DNA from: Lysobacter capsici
GTDB taxonomy: Bacteria; Pseudomonadota; Gammaproteobacteria; Xanthomonadales; Xanthomonadaceae
Reading direction: 5' to 3'
DNA length: 64,000 nt
Assembly (NCBI RefSeq): GCF_018732085.1
Contig: NZ_CP076103.1
Coordinates: forward strand, 2,294,001 to 2,358,000
Each line of letters begins with the position of its first letter. Position 1 is the stretch's first letter. This document shows positions 35,117 to 44,150 of this stretch, in pieces. The position numbers were made by a program, and so were the translations under genes. Under the pieces are notes generated by a model. The model saw only the letters and a program-made list of their open reading frames with translations, was not told the DNA's origin and ran no database searches.

Positions 35117-35734
35117 ATGATCACCTATGTCCTGATCGCCGTGACCGTGCTGGTGTCGTGGCAGGCGTTCGAGAAACGCCGCCTGTACGAACGCCTGGTG
35201 CTGTGGCCCCCGGGCGTGGAGCGTTTCCGCCAGTACGACCGCCTGCTGACCCACGGTTTCGTGCATGCCGACTGGATGCACCTGCTGTTCAACATGATCA
35301 CGCTGTACTTTTTCGGCCGCGCGGTCGAGAGCGTGTTCAGCCAGTTGGTCGGGCCGGTGGTGTTCGCCTTCTTCTACCTGTCGGCGATCGTGGTCGCGAT
35401 CCTGCCCACCTACCTGCGCCATCGCAAGGACAGCGCCTACGTCAGCCTGGGCGCGTCCGGCGCGGTCTCGGCGGTGCTGTTCGCGTTCGTGCTGGTGTCG
35501 CCGTGGAGCTGGATCATCGTGTTCGTGATCCCGGTGCCGGCGGTGGTCTACGCGATCGCCTACGTCGCCTATTCGTACTGGATGGACAAGCGCGGCGGCG
35601 ACAACATCAACCACAGCGCGCATCTGTCCGGCGCGATCTACGGCCTGCTGTTCATGCTGCTGATGGAGCCGCGCATGGGCCTGGTGTTCCTGGAGAAGCT
35701 GGCCAGTCCGAGCTTGCCGAGTTTCTTCGGCTGA
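35117..35734 (+). CDS. Rhomboid family intramembrane serine protease
   Basis: A 205-residue membrane protease with about six transmembrane segments. The active-site dyad is visible: Ser114 in LGASGAVSA and His169 in INHSAHLSGAIYG. The supporting HGFVHADWMHLLFNM (oxyanion and structural residues) is also present around residues 47-60. It cleaves substrates inside the bilayer, but the substrate is unknown. A strong terminator follows about 40 bases downstream. Confidence 0.93.
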   Translation: MITYVLIAVTVLVSWQAFEKRRLYERLVLWPPGVERFRQYDRLLTHGFVHADWMHLLFNMITLYFFGRAVESVFSQLVGPVVFAFFYLSAIVVAILPTYLRHRKDSAYVSLGASGAVSAVLFAFVLVSPWSWIIVFVIPVPAVVYAIAYVAYSYWMDKRGGDNINHSAHLSGAIYGLLFMLLMEPRMGLVFLEKLASPSLPSFFG

Positions 35735-35771
35735 GTCCTGCGGCTGCGGCCGGGCAGGCATCTGCAATGCG

Positions 35772-35799
35772 AAAACGGCGGCCATGGGCCGCCGTTTTT
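35772..35799 (+). terminator. Intrinsic terminator after the rhomboid gene
   Basis: AAAACGGCGGCC-ATG-GGCCGCCGTTTT forms a perfect 12-base stem ending in five T. It can act in both directions because of the A run on the other side, so it may also end the minus-strand 63-residue gene. Confidence 0.92.
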
Positions 35800-35850
35800 C
35801 GTGGTGCGCGCATTGTCGCGGCGCGCATGGAGCGATTCGATCGGCCCGGC

Positions 35851-36042
35851 TCAGGCGGCCATCGGGTGCTCGGGCAACGGTTCGCTTTCGCCGTAGGCGG
35901 CGGCGAGGCCGGCCTGGATTTCGGCGTCGAGTTCGCGCAGTTCGCTGCCATCGGCTTCGCCGTTGCGGGCGATTTCGTAAAGACGGGCGATCACCGCCTG
36001 GGTATGGACGTTGTCGCTGTATTGGTCGATGTGGCGAGTCAT
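35851..36042 (-). CDS. Small hypothetical protein (63 residues)
   Basis: A 63-residue acidic, soluble protein: MTRHIDQYSDNVHTQAVIAR, then a helical stretch rich in Glu/Ala (SELRELDAEIQAGLAAAY) and a PLPEHP end. AAGGGGA lies at a good distance before the ATG, and the shared terminator is at its 3' end. In-frame codons further upstream are unlikely to be coding. I do not recognise it. Confidence 0.6.
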   Translation of the reverse strand: MTRHIDQYSDNVHTQAVIARLYEIARNGEADGSELRELDAEIQAGLAAAYGESEPLPEHPMAA

Positions 36043-36322
36043 CTGGAATCCCCTTCTCTGTTTCCATGTGGACTTACTCACAGTTCCACGCATCTTTCAT
36101 GCCAGCGGTTTCGGCGGTTTTCGAGGGGGCGAAGTGACGCGCGGCGTCAACAGCGGTCGGCCAGGATCAGGCGCATGACGCGATGCGGCGACTCTCACCG
36201 TCGCTCACCCGCCATGAAGGTGCCGCGTGCTAACACGACACTGCGTACGCACGCAGGCTGATGTGTTGATGGGGGCAGCCGCTATCATTCGCGCATTCGT
36301 AAAATTCGATGAGGAGTGAAGT

Positions 36323-38080
36323 ATGGCGACCAAGAAAACCGGCAAGTCGGCAGGTAAATCGGCGACCTCCGCCAGCAAGCGCGCCGCGGTGAGCAAGACC
36401 GCGCGCAGCGCTGCCGGCAAGAGCGCGAGCAAGAAGACCGTGGCGAAGGCCGCGGGCAAGAAAGTGGCGGGCAACAAGGCCGTGACGAAGAAGGCTGTAG
36501 CCAAGAAAGTCGCGACCAAGCCGGCGGTCAACAAGACCCTCGCCAAGGCGGCCGGCAAGAAGGCCGCGGCCAAGAAACTCGCCGGCAAGAAGGCCGTGGC
36601 GAAGAAGTCGCCGGCCAAGAAATCCGTCGCCGGCAAGGTCGCGGCCAGCAAGAAGGCCGCGAGCAAGAAGGTTGCGAGCAAGAAGGTCGTCGCCAAGAAG
36701 GCCGCGCTGGGCAACAAGCGGGTCGGCAAGAGCGTTGCTTCGAGCAAGGCTGCCGCCAAGAACGTGGTCGCCAAGAAGCCGGCAGCGAAAAAGATCGCAG
36801 TGAAGAAGGCCGCGCCGAGCAAGGCGGTCGCCAAGAAAGCCGTGCCGCAGAAGGTCGCCAGCGGTAAGGCGGCGTCCAAGAAGGTCGGCAAGCCGATCGC
36901 CACCAAGAAGCCGGTGAGCAAGCAGGCTGCGCCGCAAAAGGCCGTGCGCACCGCGCAGCCTGTCGTCGCGCGCAAGCCCGCGGCGGCACCGGTCGTCGCC
37001 AACCCGGCGGCGGACAAGCGCGCCTCGGCCAAGCCCGCGGTGACGAAGAAGTCGGCTGCGCCGGTGAGCACGCCCGCGATTTCCAAGCCGGCCGCGTCCA
37101 AGCCGGCGGTCACCAAGCAAGCCGCGCCTAAGCCGGCCACAACGAAGACCGCGAGCAAGCCGGCGGCGACTGCGTCCGCGGCGAAGCCGCAAACGACGAG
37201 CGCGCGCAAGCCGGCCGCACCGGCCAAGCCGCAGCGCGCGAGCGCGCCGGCCGCCGAGTCCGCGCCGAAAGCCGCGGCGCCGGTCGTCGTTGCACCCAAG
37301 TTCGAGTCGACCTCCGCGCCGACGCCTAAGCCGAAGCCCGCGCCTAAGCGCGCCGCCGCCAAGCCCGCTGACGCTGCCGCGACTGCGACTTCGGTGCCGC
37401 AGGCTCAAGCGCCGGTCGAGACGAAGGCGCCGGCCGCGGCGAAGCCCAAGGCCGAACGCAAGCCCAAGGCTGCGCCGGCCGTGGAAGCGCCGTCGACGGT
37501 GCCGGCCGGTTCGCTGGTGGCCGCCGCATCGGGCAGCGAGGCCGCCGCGCCTGCGTTGCAATCCGAGCGTCACCAGGGCCGCGCCAGTCAGTCGGCGGAT
37601 GCCGCCGGCAGCGTCGCCGCGCAGGGCGCCGCCGAAACCGCGGTCGAGGCCGAGACCGCCGCGTCCGGGTCCGACACCGCGACGTCGCCGCAGCGCGAAG
37701 ACGAGGCCGCGAGCGACGCCGCCGACGAGGCCGCGCCGGCCGCTTCGAGCGACGACTCCGACGACGAAGGTTCCGGTGAGGGTTCCGGCGAAGGCGATGC
37801 AGGCCATGCCGGTGGCGAGGGCCACATCAGCGCCGAGCAGGCGCTGGAAAACACCCGTCGCCTGCTCGAAGCCAAACAGGAACAGGCGCGCACGCCGCAG
37901 CCGTGGCAGCAGCTCGACGGCGGCCATGGCGGTCACGTCCCGCAGCCCGGCCCGCAGTCCGACAGCGCCGCGCAGAAGGCCGGCGAACTGCATGCCGCCG
38001 AAAGCCGGATGGACGCGATCCAGGGCTCCAACAGCACCCAGGACCGCCACAACCAGGGCAAGCGCGACAATCGCGGATAA
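36323..38080 (+). CDS. Histone H1-like lysine/alanine-rich protein with an acidic C-terminal half
   Basis: A 585-residue low-complexity protein with a strong ribosome-binding site (GAGGAGTGAAGT before ATG). Residues 1 to about 330 are Lys/Ala repeats such as KKAVAKK, KKAAAKK and KKPAAKK, like eukaryotic H1 tails and bacterial H1-like proteins (AlgP, HctB, BpH1 type). It turns Pro/Ala-rich, then strongly acidic (about 440-500, EDEAASDAADEAAPAASS). A distinct tail follows, with HISAEQALENTRRLLEAKQE and a Gln/His/Asp-rich end. Likely DNA-binding or nucleoid-associated; the acidic half suggests self-regulation or chaperone-like shielding. Function is inferred from composition alone. Confidence 0.85.
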   Translation: MATKKTGKSAGKSATSASKRAAVSKTARSAAGKSASKKTVAKAAGKKVAGNKAVTKKAVAKKVATKPAVNKTLAKAAGKKAAAKKLAGKKAVAKKSPAKKSVAGKVAASKKAASKKVASKKVVAKKAALGNKRVGKSVASSKAAAKNVVAKKPAAKKIAVKKAAPSKAVAKKAVPQKVASGKAASKKVGKPIATKKPVSKQAAPQKAVRTAQPVVARKPAAAPVVANPAADKRASAKPAVTKKSAAPVSTPAISKPAASKPAVTKQAAPKPATTKTASKPAATASAAKPQTTSARKPAAPAKPQRASAPAAESAPKAAAPVVVAPKFESTSAPTPKPKPAPKRAAAKPADAAATATSVPQAQAPVETKAPAAAKPKAERKPKAAPAVEAPSTVPAGSLVAAASGSEAAAPALQSERHQGRASQSADAAGSVAAQGAAETAVEAETAASGSDTATSPQREDEAASDAADEAAPAASSDDSDDEGSGEGSGEGDAGHAGGEGHISAEQALENTRRLLEAKQEQARTPQPWQQLDGGHGGHVPQPGPQSDSAAQKAGELHAAESRMDAIQGSNSTQDRHNQGKRDNRG

Positions 38081-38368
38081 GCCGTGCCGCCGGGATCGTC
38101 GCCTCGCGGCGATCCCGGCGACCGCGGGTTTGGCAAGCTTGTAGCGACGCCCGATGCATGCCGTTTCGCCACCTTGAGGCGAGGCGAGGCGCGGTGCATG
38201 CAGGCTTCGCCCTCTTGCAGCGCGGCGCAGTGCATGCCGCTTCGTTCCCTGGCGGCGCGGCGCATGCGCGCCTTGCCGCTTTGTGGCGATGCTCGGCGCA
38301 CGACGCTTCATCGCCGAAGCGCCCCGGCATCCGAGCATCTCCGTCTCCTTACCGCACAGGACCGCCCG
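38081..38368. repeat. Degenerate minisatellite between two genes
   Basis: Between the histone-like gene and the small GNAT gene, GCATGCCG-type words recur at about 38156, 38196, 38232 and 38262 in imperfect units of 30-40 bases rich in TTCGCC and GGCGCGG. No start or codon usage supports a coding region through it, though one frame is open. Confidence 0.5.
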
Positions 38369-38644
38369 ATGACCGCTTCCGTACAGCACGAACCCCAGCA
38401 GCAGCGTTTCACCGTCGTCGTCGACGGCGTGCAGGCCTTGCTCGAATACCAGATGCGCGACGACCAGCTCGTCATCACCCACACCGGCGTGCCCGAGGCG
38501 ATCGGCGGCCGCGGCGTCGCCAGCGACCTGGTCAAGGCCGCGTTCGAATACGCGCGCAGCAGCGGCTACAAGGTGCGTCCGGCGTGTTCCTACGCCGCCG
38601 CCTGGGCCGAGCGGCATCCTGAGTATTCGCAGTTGTTGGCGTAA
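38369..38644 (+). CDS. Small GNAT-like N-acetyltransferase (YjdJ/COG2388 type)
   Basis: A 91-residue single-domain protein. The acetyl-CoA loop is GGRGVASDLVKAAFEYARSS (about residues 46-65), and KVRPACSYAAAWAERHPEY follows, matching the short GNAT-related YjdJ family (usual length 90-100) closely. The substrate is unknown. Reading frame continues upstream to 38084, but that would pass through the minisatellite; the ATG at 38369 is chosen because similarity begins a few residues later. Confidence 0.85.
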   Translation: MTASVQHEPQQQRFTVVVDGVQALLEYQMRDDQLVITHTGVPEAIGGRGVASDLVKAAFEYARSSGYKVRPACSYAAAWAERHPEYSQLLA

Positions 38645-39092
38645 CGCCTCGGCTCGGCTCGGCTTGATTCGGCGAGAACCGTATTGAAGAGGGGTTCTGC
38701 GAGCGCCTGGGCCGAGCGCTATCGATCTGAGTGCGGTGCTTGATCCCGCCGCACCCAAGCGCGCCAACCATCGCCCACTTTGTAGAGGGGGCGAGCGCCC
38801 GGCGGCAATCGAGGTGGCGTAGTACCTCAGCGCGGGGGATTTGCTTTTGGCGCATTGCGCTGCGATCCCAGGCTAAGAGCAAATCCCCCCTGGCCCCCCT
38901 TTTTCAAAGGGGGGAATCCTTCGGGTAGGGGCGTCGGGAGTGGTGGCGCGGTGCTTGCGGCCGCAGTATTTTCTGAATCGGACAAGGCCCCGATGACCCC
39001 GCCCAGGCCGCCACGCTCGCCAATCCGCGGCGTCTGTGCCAGCCTACGCGCCCCCCGCCACCTGCCAGCCGGTTTTCCGGCATGCTTGCCTC
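38645..39092. repeat. Intergenic region with a second family-E element
   Basis: No gene is supported. Positions 38773-38926 hold a family-E element like the one at 25585-25745: a left part with AGAGGGGGCGAGCGCCCGGC and GGGGGATTTGCTTTT, and a right part GAGCAAATCCCCCC followed by a CCCCCCTTTTTCAAAGGGGGG hairpin. Its middle differs from the first copy. The rest of the gap is unique GC-rich sequence. Confidence 0.75.
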
Positions 39093-39806
39093 ATGCGTCT
39101 GAACAAACACATCAGCGACACCGGTTTCTGCTCGCGCCGCGAGGCCGACGGGCTGATCGCCGAAGGCCGGGTCACCGTCAACGGCATCCGCGGCCGGGTC
39201 GGCAGCGAGGTCGGCGAGGGCGACGAGGTCCGCATCGACGGCGAGATCGTGCGCGCCCGCGTCGCGGTCAAGGGCAAGCGCCAGCACGTCTATATCGCCT
39301 TGAACAAGCCGGTCGGCGTGGTCTGCACCACCGAATCCGGGGTCAAGGACAACATCGTCGATTTCGTCGGCCACGACCGGCGCATCTTCCCGATCGGCCG
39401 CCTCGACAAGGACTCCGAGGGCCTGATCCTGCTGACCAGCAACGGCGACATCGTCAACGAGATCCTGCGCGCCGAGAACAAGCTGGAAAAGGAATACCTG
39501 GTCGCGGTGAACCACGAGGTCACCCCCGAATTCCTGCGCGGCATGGCCCGCGGCGTGCCGATCCACGGCCAGACCACCTTGCCGTGCAAGACCGGCAAGC
39601 TCGGCCGCTTCGGTTTCCGGATCGTGCTGGTGCAGGGCCTCAACCGGCAGATCCGGCTGATGGCCTCGCACTTCGGTTTCCGGGTCAAGCAGCTGCTGCG
39701 CGCGCGCATCGGCAACGTCAAGCTCGGCCATCTCAAGCCGGGCCAATGGCGCAATCTGACCGATCCGGAACTGCAGGGCCTGCTGCCGCACCGCACCGAG
39801 TGGTGA
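39093..39806 (+). CDS. rluF: 23S rRNA pseudouridine synthase RluF
   Basis: A 237-residue RsuA-family enzyme with an S4 domain at the N-terminus (MRLNKHISDTGFCSRREADG through VTVNG) and the catalytic GRLDKDSEGLILLTSNG around residues 102-118, Asp105 being the expected nucleophile. ALNKPVGVVCTT (about 69-80) is the conserved strand before it. Features of the RluF branch (short S4 linker, LPCKTGKLGRFGFRIVLVQG, RLMASHFGF) point to U2604 of 23S rRNA. RsuA-type SSU rRNA targets cannot be excluded. Confidence 0.88.
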   Translation: MRLNKHISDTGFCSRREADGLIAEGRVTVNGIRGRVGSEVGEGDEVRIDGEIVRARVAVKGKRQHVYIALNKPVGVVCTTESGVKDNIVDFVGHDRRIFPIGRLDKDSEGLILLTSNGDIVNEILRAENKLEKEYLVAVNHEVTPEFLRGMARGVPIHGQTTLPCKTGKLGRFGFRIVLVQGLNRQIRLMASHFGFRVKQLLRARIGNVKLGHLKPGQWRNLTDPELQGLLPHRTEW

Positions 39807-39937
39807 ACCGGCACACAACCGCCACGAGCGGGCGCGCGCACTGATCGGATTGGCTCGGCGATCTAGATGTCGGCGTCACGCTTTGCGCGATAATGTCGCG
39901 CGAAACATCCATGGACGTCAGTCAAAAGGATTGCTGC

Positions 39938-40771
39938 ATGAAGCGCGTCACCGCCGTCTGTCTGCTTGCCCTGGCCCTGGCCCTGGCGGCCTGCAAGAAG
40001 GAAGCCACGCCGCCGCCGGCCGCCAACGCGCCGGCCACCCCCGCGACGCTGCCGGCGCCGGTCGCGACCGACGACGGCGCGGTCGAGCTCAAGGAAGTGG
40101 TCGAGACCACGCCCAACTACGTGGTCGGCATCACCTACGACACCCAGGCGGCCAAGTACCCGGGCCTGGCGCGCGAGCTCAAGCGTTTCGCCGACGGCGC
40201 GCGCGCCGAGCTGGTCGAGTCGGCCAACGGCCGCACCGCGAAGGAGAACCCTTCGCCGTACGAACTGTCGCTGACCTTCAACGACGTGCTCGATTCGCCC
40301 GAGATGGTCGCGGTGTCCGCCGACGGCAGCAGCTACACCGGCGGCGCCCATGCCGCGCCGCTGATCGCGCGCTTCGTCTGGCTGCCCAAGCAAAACAAGC
40401 TGCTCAAGGCCAATGAGCTGATCCCGCAGAAGGCCGGCTGGGACGCGGTCTCGCGCTACGTGCGCGAGCAGCTGCATTCGGCGCTGTCGCAGCGCATCGA
40501 CGCCGACGATCCCGAGCCTGCGGTACGCGCCGAGCAGATGGAGACCGGCGCGCGCATGATCGACGACGGCACCGGCGCCGACGCGGCCAATTTCGCCATG
40601 TTCGAGCCGATCAAGGCCGCCGACGGCAAGCTCACCGGCTTGAAGTTCGTGTTCGCGCCGTACGAAGTCGGGCCGTATTCGGACGGCACCCAGATGGTCG
40701 AAGTGCCGGCGGCGGTGTTGCTGCCGCATGTGGCGCCGGAGTATCGGGCCTTGTTCGTCGGCGGGGTTTGA
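39938..40771 (+). CDS. DUF3298/RsiV-like lipoprotein
   Basis: A 277-residue lipoprotein (signal MKRVTAVCLLALALALAAC, Cys19). After a Pro/Ala linker it shows the DUF4163-like YVVGITYDTQAAKYPGLARELKRFA region, the SYTGGAHAAPLIARFVW motif, and the DUF3298 part with FVFAPYEVGPYSDGTQMVEVP, the signature of RsiV/PdaC-type domains. Some members bind lysozyme as anti-sigma factors, but no sigma factor gene is adjacent and there is no transmembrane anti-sigma portion. The start at 39938 follows AAAGGA by six bases. Confidence 0.87.
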   Translation: MKRVTAVCLLALALALAACKKEATPPPAANAPATPATLPAPVATDDGAVELKEVVETTPNYVVGITYDTQAAKYPGLARELKRFADGARAELVESANGRTAKENPSPYELSLTFNDVLDSPEMVAVSADGSSYTGGAHAAPLIARFVWLPKQNKLLKANELIPQKAGWDAVSRYVREQLHSALSQRIDADDPEPAVRAEQMETGARMIDDGTGADAANFAMFEPIKAADGKLTGLKFVFAPYEVGPYSDGTQMVEVPAAVLLPHVAPEYRALFVGGV

Positions 40772-41205
40772 GCGGCCCTCACCCCGGCCCTCTCCCGTGA
40801 ACGGGAGAGGGAGAAGAGCAAAAAACGCGTCACCGCCATGGCCTACCTGTAGGAGCGGCGCGAGCCCCTGTAGGAGCGGCGCGAGCCGCGACCGCGGCAC
40901 CGCGCCCACCGCGACACTTGCATCGGTCTCGACACCGGCCTCCAAACCAGCCTCCAAATCAGCCCCGTAGCGACGCTCCGCAACGCTCCTCCCGCGCAAC
41001 TGAGTGTTCAGCCCAAACAGCGCGTTCGGGCACATCGCGCGACAAGCGGTTTGTTATCGTGCCGACAAGCGCGATACCCCGCGCCACCCGGGTCATCCCA
41101 CCCGGACAGCCGCCTCAGGATGAGCACCGGCGCGCCGCATGCGATCTCACGCAGGGCGCCGCCGACCGTTAACCGACCGAGCCCACCACGTCGAACGAGG
41201 CCGAG
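40772..41205. repeat. Intergenic family-D hairpin and family-A repeats
   Basis: No gene. Directly after the DUF3298 gene, 40776-40816 forms a family-D hairpin (CCCTCTCCCG-TGAA-CGGGAGAGGG), which may stop transcription. Two head-to-tail family-A copies follow: a truncated one (40848-40867) and a full one (40869-40896), a solitary pair in the same orientation. From about 40930 on the sequence is unique and includes the probable cfa promoter region. Confidence 0.75.
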
Positions 41206-42366
41206 ATGTCCGTTGCGTCGCTGCGTAAACGAGTCGAAGGGTTGCTGGCGCTGGCCGATGTGCGCATCGGCGGCGACCGGCCCTGGGATATCCAGGTCGA
41301 AGACGAGGAGTTCTATGCGCGGGTGATCGCGCAGGGCTCGCTCGGCCTGGGCGAAACCTACATGGACGGCAGCTGGCATGCGGCCTCGCTCGACGGGATG
41401 CTGGTGCGGCTGCTGCGCGCCCACGTCGACGAGCAGGTGCATGGCTGGGCCGCGATCCTCGACGGCCTGCGCGCGCATCTGATCAACCTGCAAAGCCACC
41501 GCCGCAGCTTCACCGTCGGCGAGCGCCACTACGACCTAGGCAACGATCTGTACCGGGCCATGCTAGGCAAGCGGCTGGTCTACAGCTGCGGCTATTGGCG
41601 CGACCGCGACGGCCGGCGCTTGCCGGACCTGGACTCGGCCCAGGAAGCCAAGCTCGACCTGGTCTGCCGCAAGCTCGGCCTGAAACCTGGGATGCGCGTG
41701 CTCGACATCGGCAGCGGCTGGGGCGAGGCCTTGAAGTTCGCGGCCGAGCGCTACGGCATCGTCGGGGTCGGCGTGACCGTGTCGCGCGAGCAGGCCGACT
41801 TCGCCCGCGAGCTGTGCCGGGGCCTGCCGATTGAATTCCGCTTGCAGGACTACCGCGACCTCAGCGGCAACCACGCCGACGAACGCTTCGACCGGATCTT
41901 TTCGCTCGGCATGTTCGAGCACGTCGGCTACAAGAACTACGCGACCTATTTCGACGTCGCGCTGCGCTGCCTGGACCGCGACAGCGACGACGGCGGCCTG
42001 TTCCTGCTGCACACCATCGGCGGCAATAAATCGGTGACCCACACCGACCCGTGGATCGCCAAGTACATCTTCCCCAATTCGATGCTGCCCTCGGCCCAGC
42101 AGATTGCCGAGCAGGTCGAAGGCCGCTTCGTGATCGAGGACTGGCATAACTTCAGCACCGACTACGACCTGACCCTGCAGGCCTGGCGCGACAACGTCGA
42201 AGCGGCCTGGGAGCATCTGGACGCGCGGTACGACGAACGCTTCCGGCGCATGTGGCGGTTCTACCTGGCCGCGTCGATGGCGACCTTCCGCAGCCGCCAC
42301 GCGCAGCTGTGGCAGGTGGTGCTGTCGCCCGAGGGCGTGCCGGGAGGGTACGTCGCACCGCGGTGA
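41206..42366 (+). CDS. cfa: Cyclopropane-fatty-acyl-phospholipid synthase
   Basis: A 386-residue SAM-dependent enzyme that converts cis double bonds of membrane phospholipids into cyclopropane rings. The SAM motif is RVLDIGSGWGEAL at about residues 165-177, with GVGVTVSREQADFARE after it. The family signature FDRIFSLGMFEHVGYKNY and the later HTIGGNK and YIFPNSMLPS follow. The N-terminal domain (RFYARVIAQGSLGLGETYMDGSW) is the lipid-binding part. Such enzymes protect membranes in stationary phase, acid and desiccation. Family-A repeats lie just downstream. Confidence 0.93.
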   Translation: MSVASLRKRVEGLLALADVRIGGDRPWDIQVEDEEFYARVIAQGSLGLGETYMDGSWHAASLDGMLVRLLRAHVDEQVHGWAAILDGLRAHLINLQSHRRSFTVGERHYDLGNDLYRAMLGKRLVYSCGYWRDRDGRRLPDLDSAQEAKLDLVCRKLGLKPGMRVLDIGSGWGEALKFAAERYGIVGVGVTVSREQADFARELCRGLPIEFRLQDYRDLSGNHADERFDRIFSLGMFEHVGYKNYATYFDVALRCLDRDSDDGGLFLLHTIGGNKSVTHTDPWIAKYIFPNSMLPSAQQIAEQVEGRFVIEDWHNFSTDYDLTLQAWRDNVEAAWEHLDARYDERFRRMWRFYLAASMATFRSRHAQLWQVVLSPEGVPGGYVAPR

Positions 42367-42409
42367 GCGGGGCGAGGCGGTGGCCGGGGTTTCGCGGTAG
42401 CTGACGTGT

Positions 42410-42494
42410 CGCGGTCGCGGCTCGCGCCGCTCCTACAGGTAGGTCATGTCGTTGCGGACTCGCCCCTGTAGGAGCGGCGCGAGCCGCGACCGCG
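42410..42494. repeat. Family-A inverted pair between cfa and the permease
   Basis: Inverted family-A copies at 42410-42437 and 42467-42494 separated by 29 bases lie in the 197-base gap between converging genes. The pair could fold into one long hairpin in transcripts from either side, serving as a shared terminator. Confidence 0.85.
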
Positions 42495-42563
42495 AACTTA
42501 CGACAACGACGATCGCTTCACGAAGGCGACGACGACCTCAGCGCCGCCGCCGTCGCTTCGATC

Positions 42564-44006
42564 TCAGGTCTGCTGTTCCTGCGCCAGCTTGCTATGGCGA
42601 ATGCCATACCCGAAATACACCAGCAGCCCCAGGCTCAGCCAGATCAGGAAGATCAGCCAGGTGATCGCGGCGAGCTCGGACAGCAGCCAGATCGAGAAGC
42701 CGATGCCGACGATCGGAATGAGCGGTACCAGCGGGGTGCGGAAGGAACGGAACAGGTCCGGCTTGCGCACGCGCAGCACCCACACCGACGCGCAGATGAT
42801 GATGAAGGCCGACAGCACGCCGATGTTGACCAGCTTGGCGACTTCGCCGATCGGCAGGAAGCCGGCGACCAGCGCGGTGAACACGCCCAGCACGATGGTC
42901 GGGCGGTGCGGGGTGCCGTACTTCGGATGGATCTTGGCGAACCAGCCCGGCAGCAGGCCGTCGCGCGACAGCGAGAACCAGATCCGCGCCGCGCCCAGCA
43001 TGAAGGCGAACAACACGCTGGCGATGCCGATCACCGCCGAGAACGCGATCGCCTTGGCGATCCACGGCAGGCCGAGCGCGGCGAACGCGTCCGACACCGG
43101 CGCGTCGCCGCCGAGGGTGGAGTAGTGGGCGATGCCGGTGAGCACCAGCGACACCGCCAGGTACAGCACCATCGACACGCCCAGCGACAGCAGCACCGCG
43201 CGCGGCAGATCGCGTTGCGGGTTCCTGGATTCCTCGGCCGCGGTGGTCAGGGTGTCGTAGCCGAACACCGCGAAGAACACCACCGCCGCGGCGGTGCCGA
43301 CGCCGGCGAAGCCGAAGTGGCCCACGCCGTTCGCATCGATCACGCGCTCGGGAATGAACGGCGTCCAGTTGGCGGTATTGATGTAGAACACGCCCACGCC
43401 GATCACCAGCAGCACCGCGAGGACCTTGATCGCCACGATGATGGTGTTGAAGCGCGCGCCCCATTCGGTGCGGAACACCAGCAGCGCCGAGACCGCCAGG
43501 GTCACGCCGGCGGCGATCACGTTGAACACCCGGCCTTCGCCGGTGCCGATCGCGCCCTGCGCCCACACCGGCAGATGGATGCCGACGCCTTCGAGCAGCA
43601 CCTGCACATAGCCCGACCAGCCGATCGCCACCACCGCGACGATCAATGCGTATTCCAGCAACAGGTCCCAGCCGATCAGCCACGCCGCCAGTTCGCCCAG
43701 GGTGGCGTAGCTGTAGGTGTAGGCGCTGCCGGTGACCGGGATCATCCCGGCGAACTCGGCGTAGCACAGCGCCGCCGCGGCGCTGGCGATGCCGGCGATC
43801 AGGAACGCCAGCGCGACCGCCGGACCGGCGTTCTCCGCGGCCTGCTGGCCGGCGAGCACGAACACGCCCACGCCGATGATGCCGCCGATGCCGATCGCGG
43901 TGAGCTGCCACAGCCCCAGCACGCGGCGGAAGTCCGTGCGCTTGCCGGCCTCCGCCTGCAATTGTTCAACCGATTTGTGCCGCAGGATCTTCGCGACCAG
44001 GCTCAT
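42564..44006 (-). CDS. APC-family amino acid permease (cationic amino acid transporter type)
   Basis: A 480-residue inner-membrane transporter with about 12 transmembrane segments. LTAIGIGGIIGVGVFVLAG (around residues 35-53) is the APC consensus of TM1; the conserved ALCYAEFAGMIPVTGSAYTYSY in TM3 and FFAVFGYDTLTTAAEESRNP are typical of the CAT/YfnA branch. It likely imports amino acids by proton or sodium symport; the exact substrate is not evident. The ATG is followed by SLVAKILRHKSVEQL, a typical N-terminal amphipathic start for this family. Confidence 0.9.
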   Translation of the reverse strand: MSLVAKILRHKSVEQLQAEAGKRTDFRRVLGLWQLTAIGIGGIIGVGVFVLAGQQAAENAGPAVALAFLIAGIASAAAALCYAEFAGMIPVTGSAYTYSYATLGELAAWLIGWDLLLEYALIVAVVAIGWSGYVQVLLEGVGIHLPVWAQGAIGTGEGRVFNVIAAGVTLAVSALLVFRTEWGARFNTIIVAIKVLAVLLVIGVGVFYINTANWTPFIPERVIDANGVGHFGFAGVGTAAAVVFFAVFGYDTLTTAAEESRNPQRDLPRAVLLSLGVSMVLYLAVSLVLTGIAHYSTLGGDAPVSDAFAALGLPWIAKAIAFSAVIGIASVLFAFMLGAARIWFSLSRDGLLPGWFAKIHPKYGTPHRPTIVLGVFTALVAGFLPIGEVAKLVNIGVLSAFIIICASVWVLRVRKPDLFRSFRTPLVPLIPIVGIGFSIWLLSELAAITWLIFLIWLSLGLLVYFGYGIRHSKLAQEQQT

Positions 44007-44150
44007 CGAATGCTCTCCCCGAGTGACGCCGCATCATAGCCGCTGCCGGGCCGGACGGTGGCGCATGGTCCGCAGCCCGCGTCGCTCACAGTTTCCAAGT
44101 CGGTTCGTTTGTGTAGCTCGCAAGTCCAATCAACACGACAGGAGCGAGTA

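Noticed and set aside
32468..36067. 1199-codon minus-strand open frame across the secreted protein, POT and rhomboid genes
   Set aside because: It is the antisense shadow of three clearly identified genes; its composition is His/Arg/Gln-rich without domains.
38084..38368. N-terminal extension of the small GNAT protein
   Set aside because: It would translate the degenerate minisatellite and makes the protein twice the family length.
36230..38767. Long antisense open frame (845 codons) opposite the histone-like gene
   Set aside because: It mirrors the Lys/Ala repeat on the other strand (Leu/Arg/Ala words) and shows no domain. The plus-strand gene has a good ribosome-binding site and known composition.
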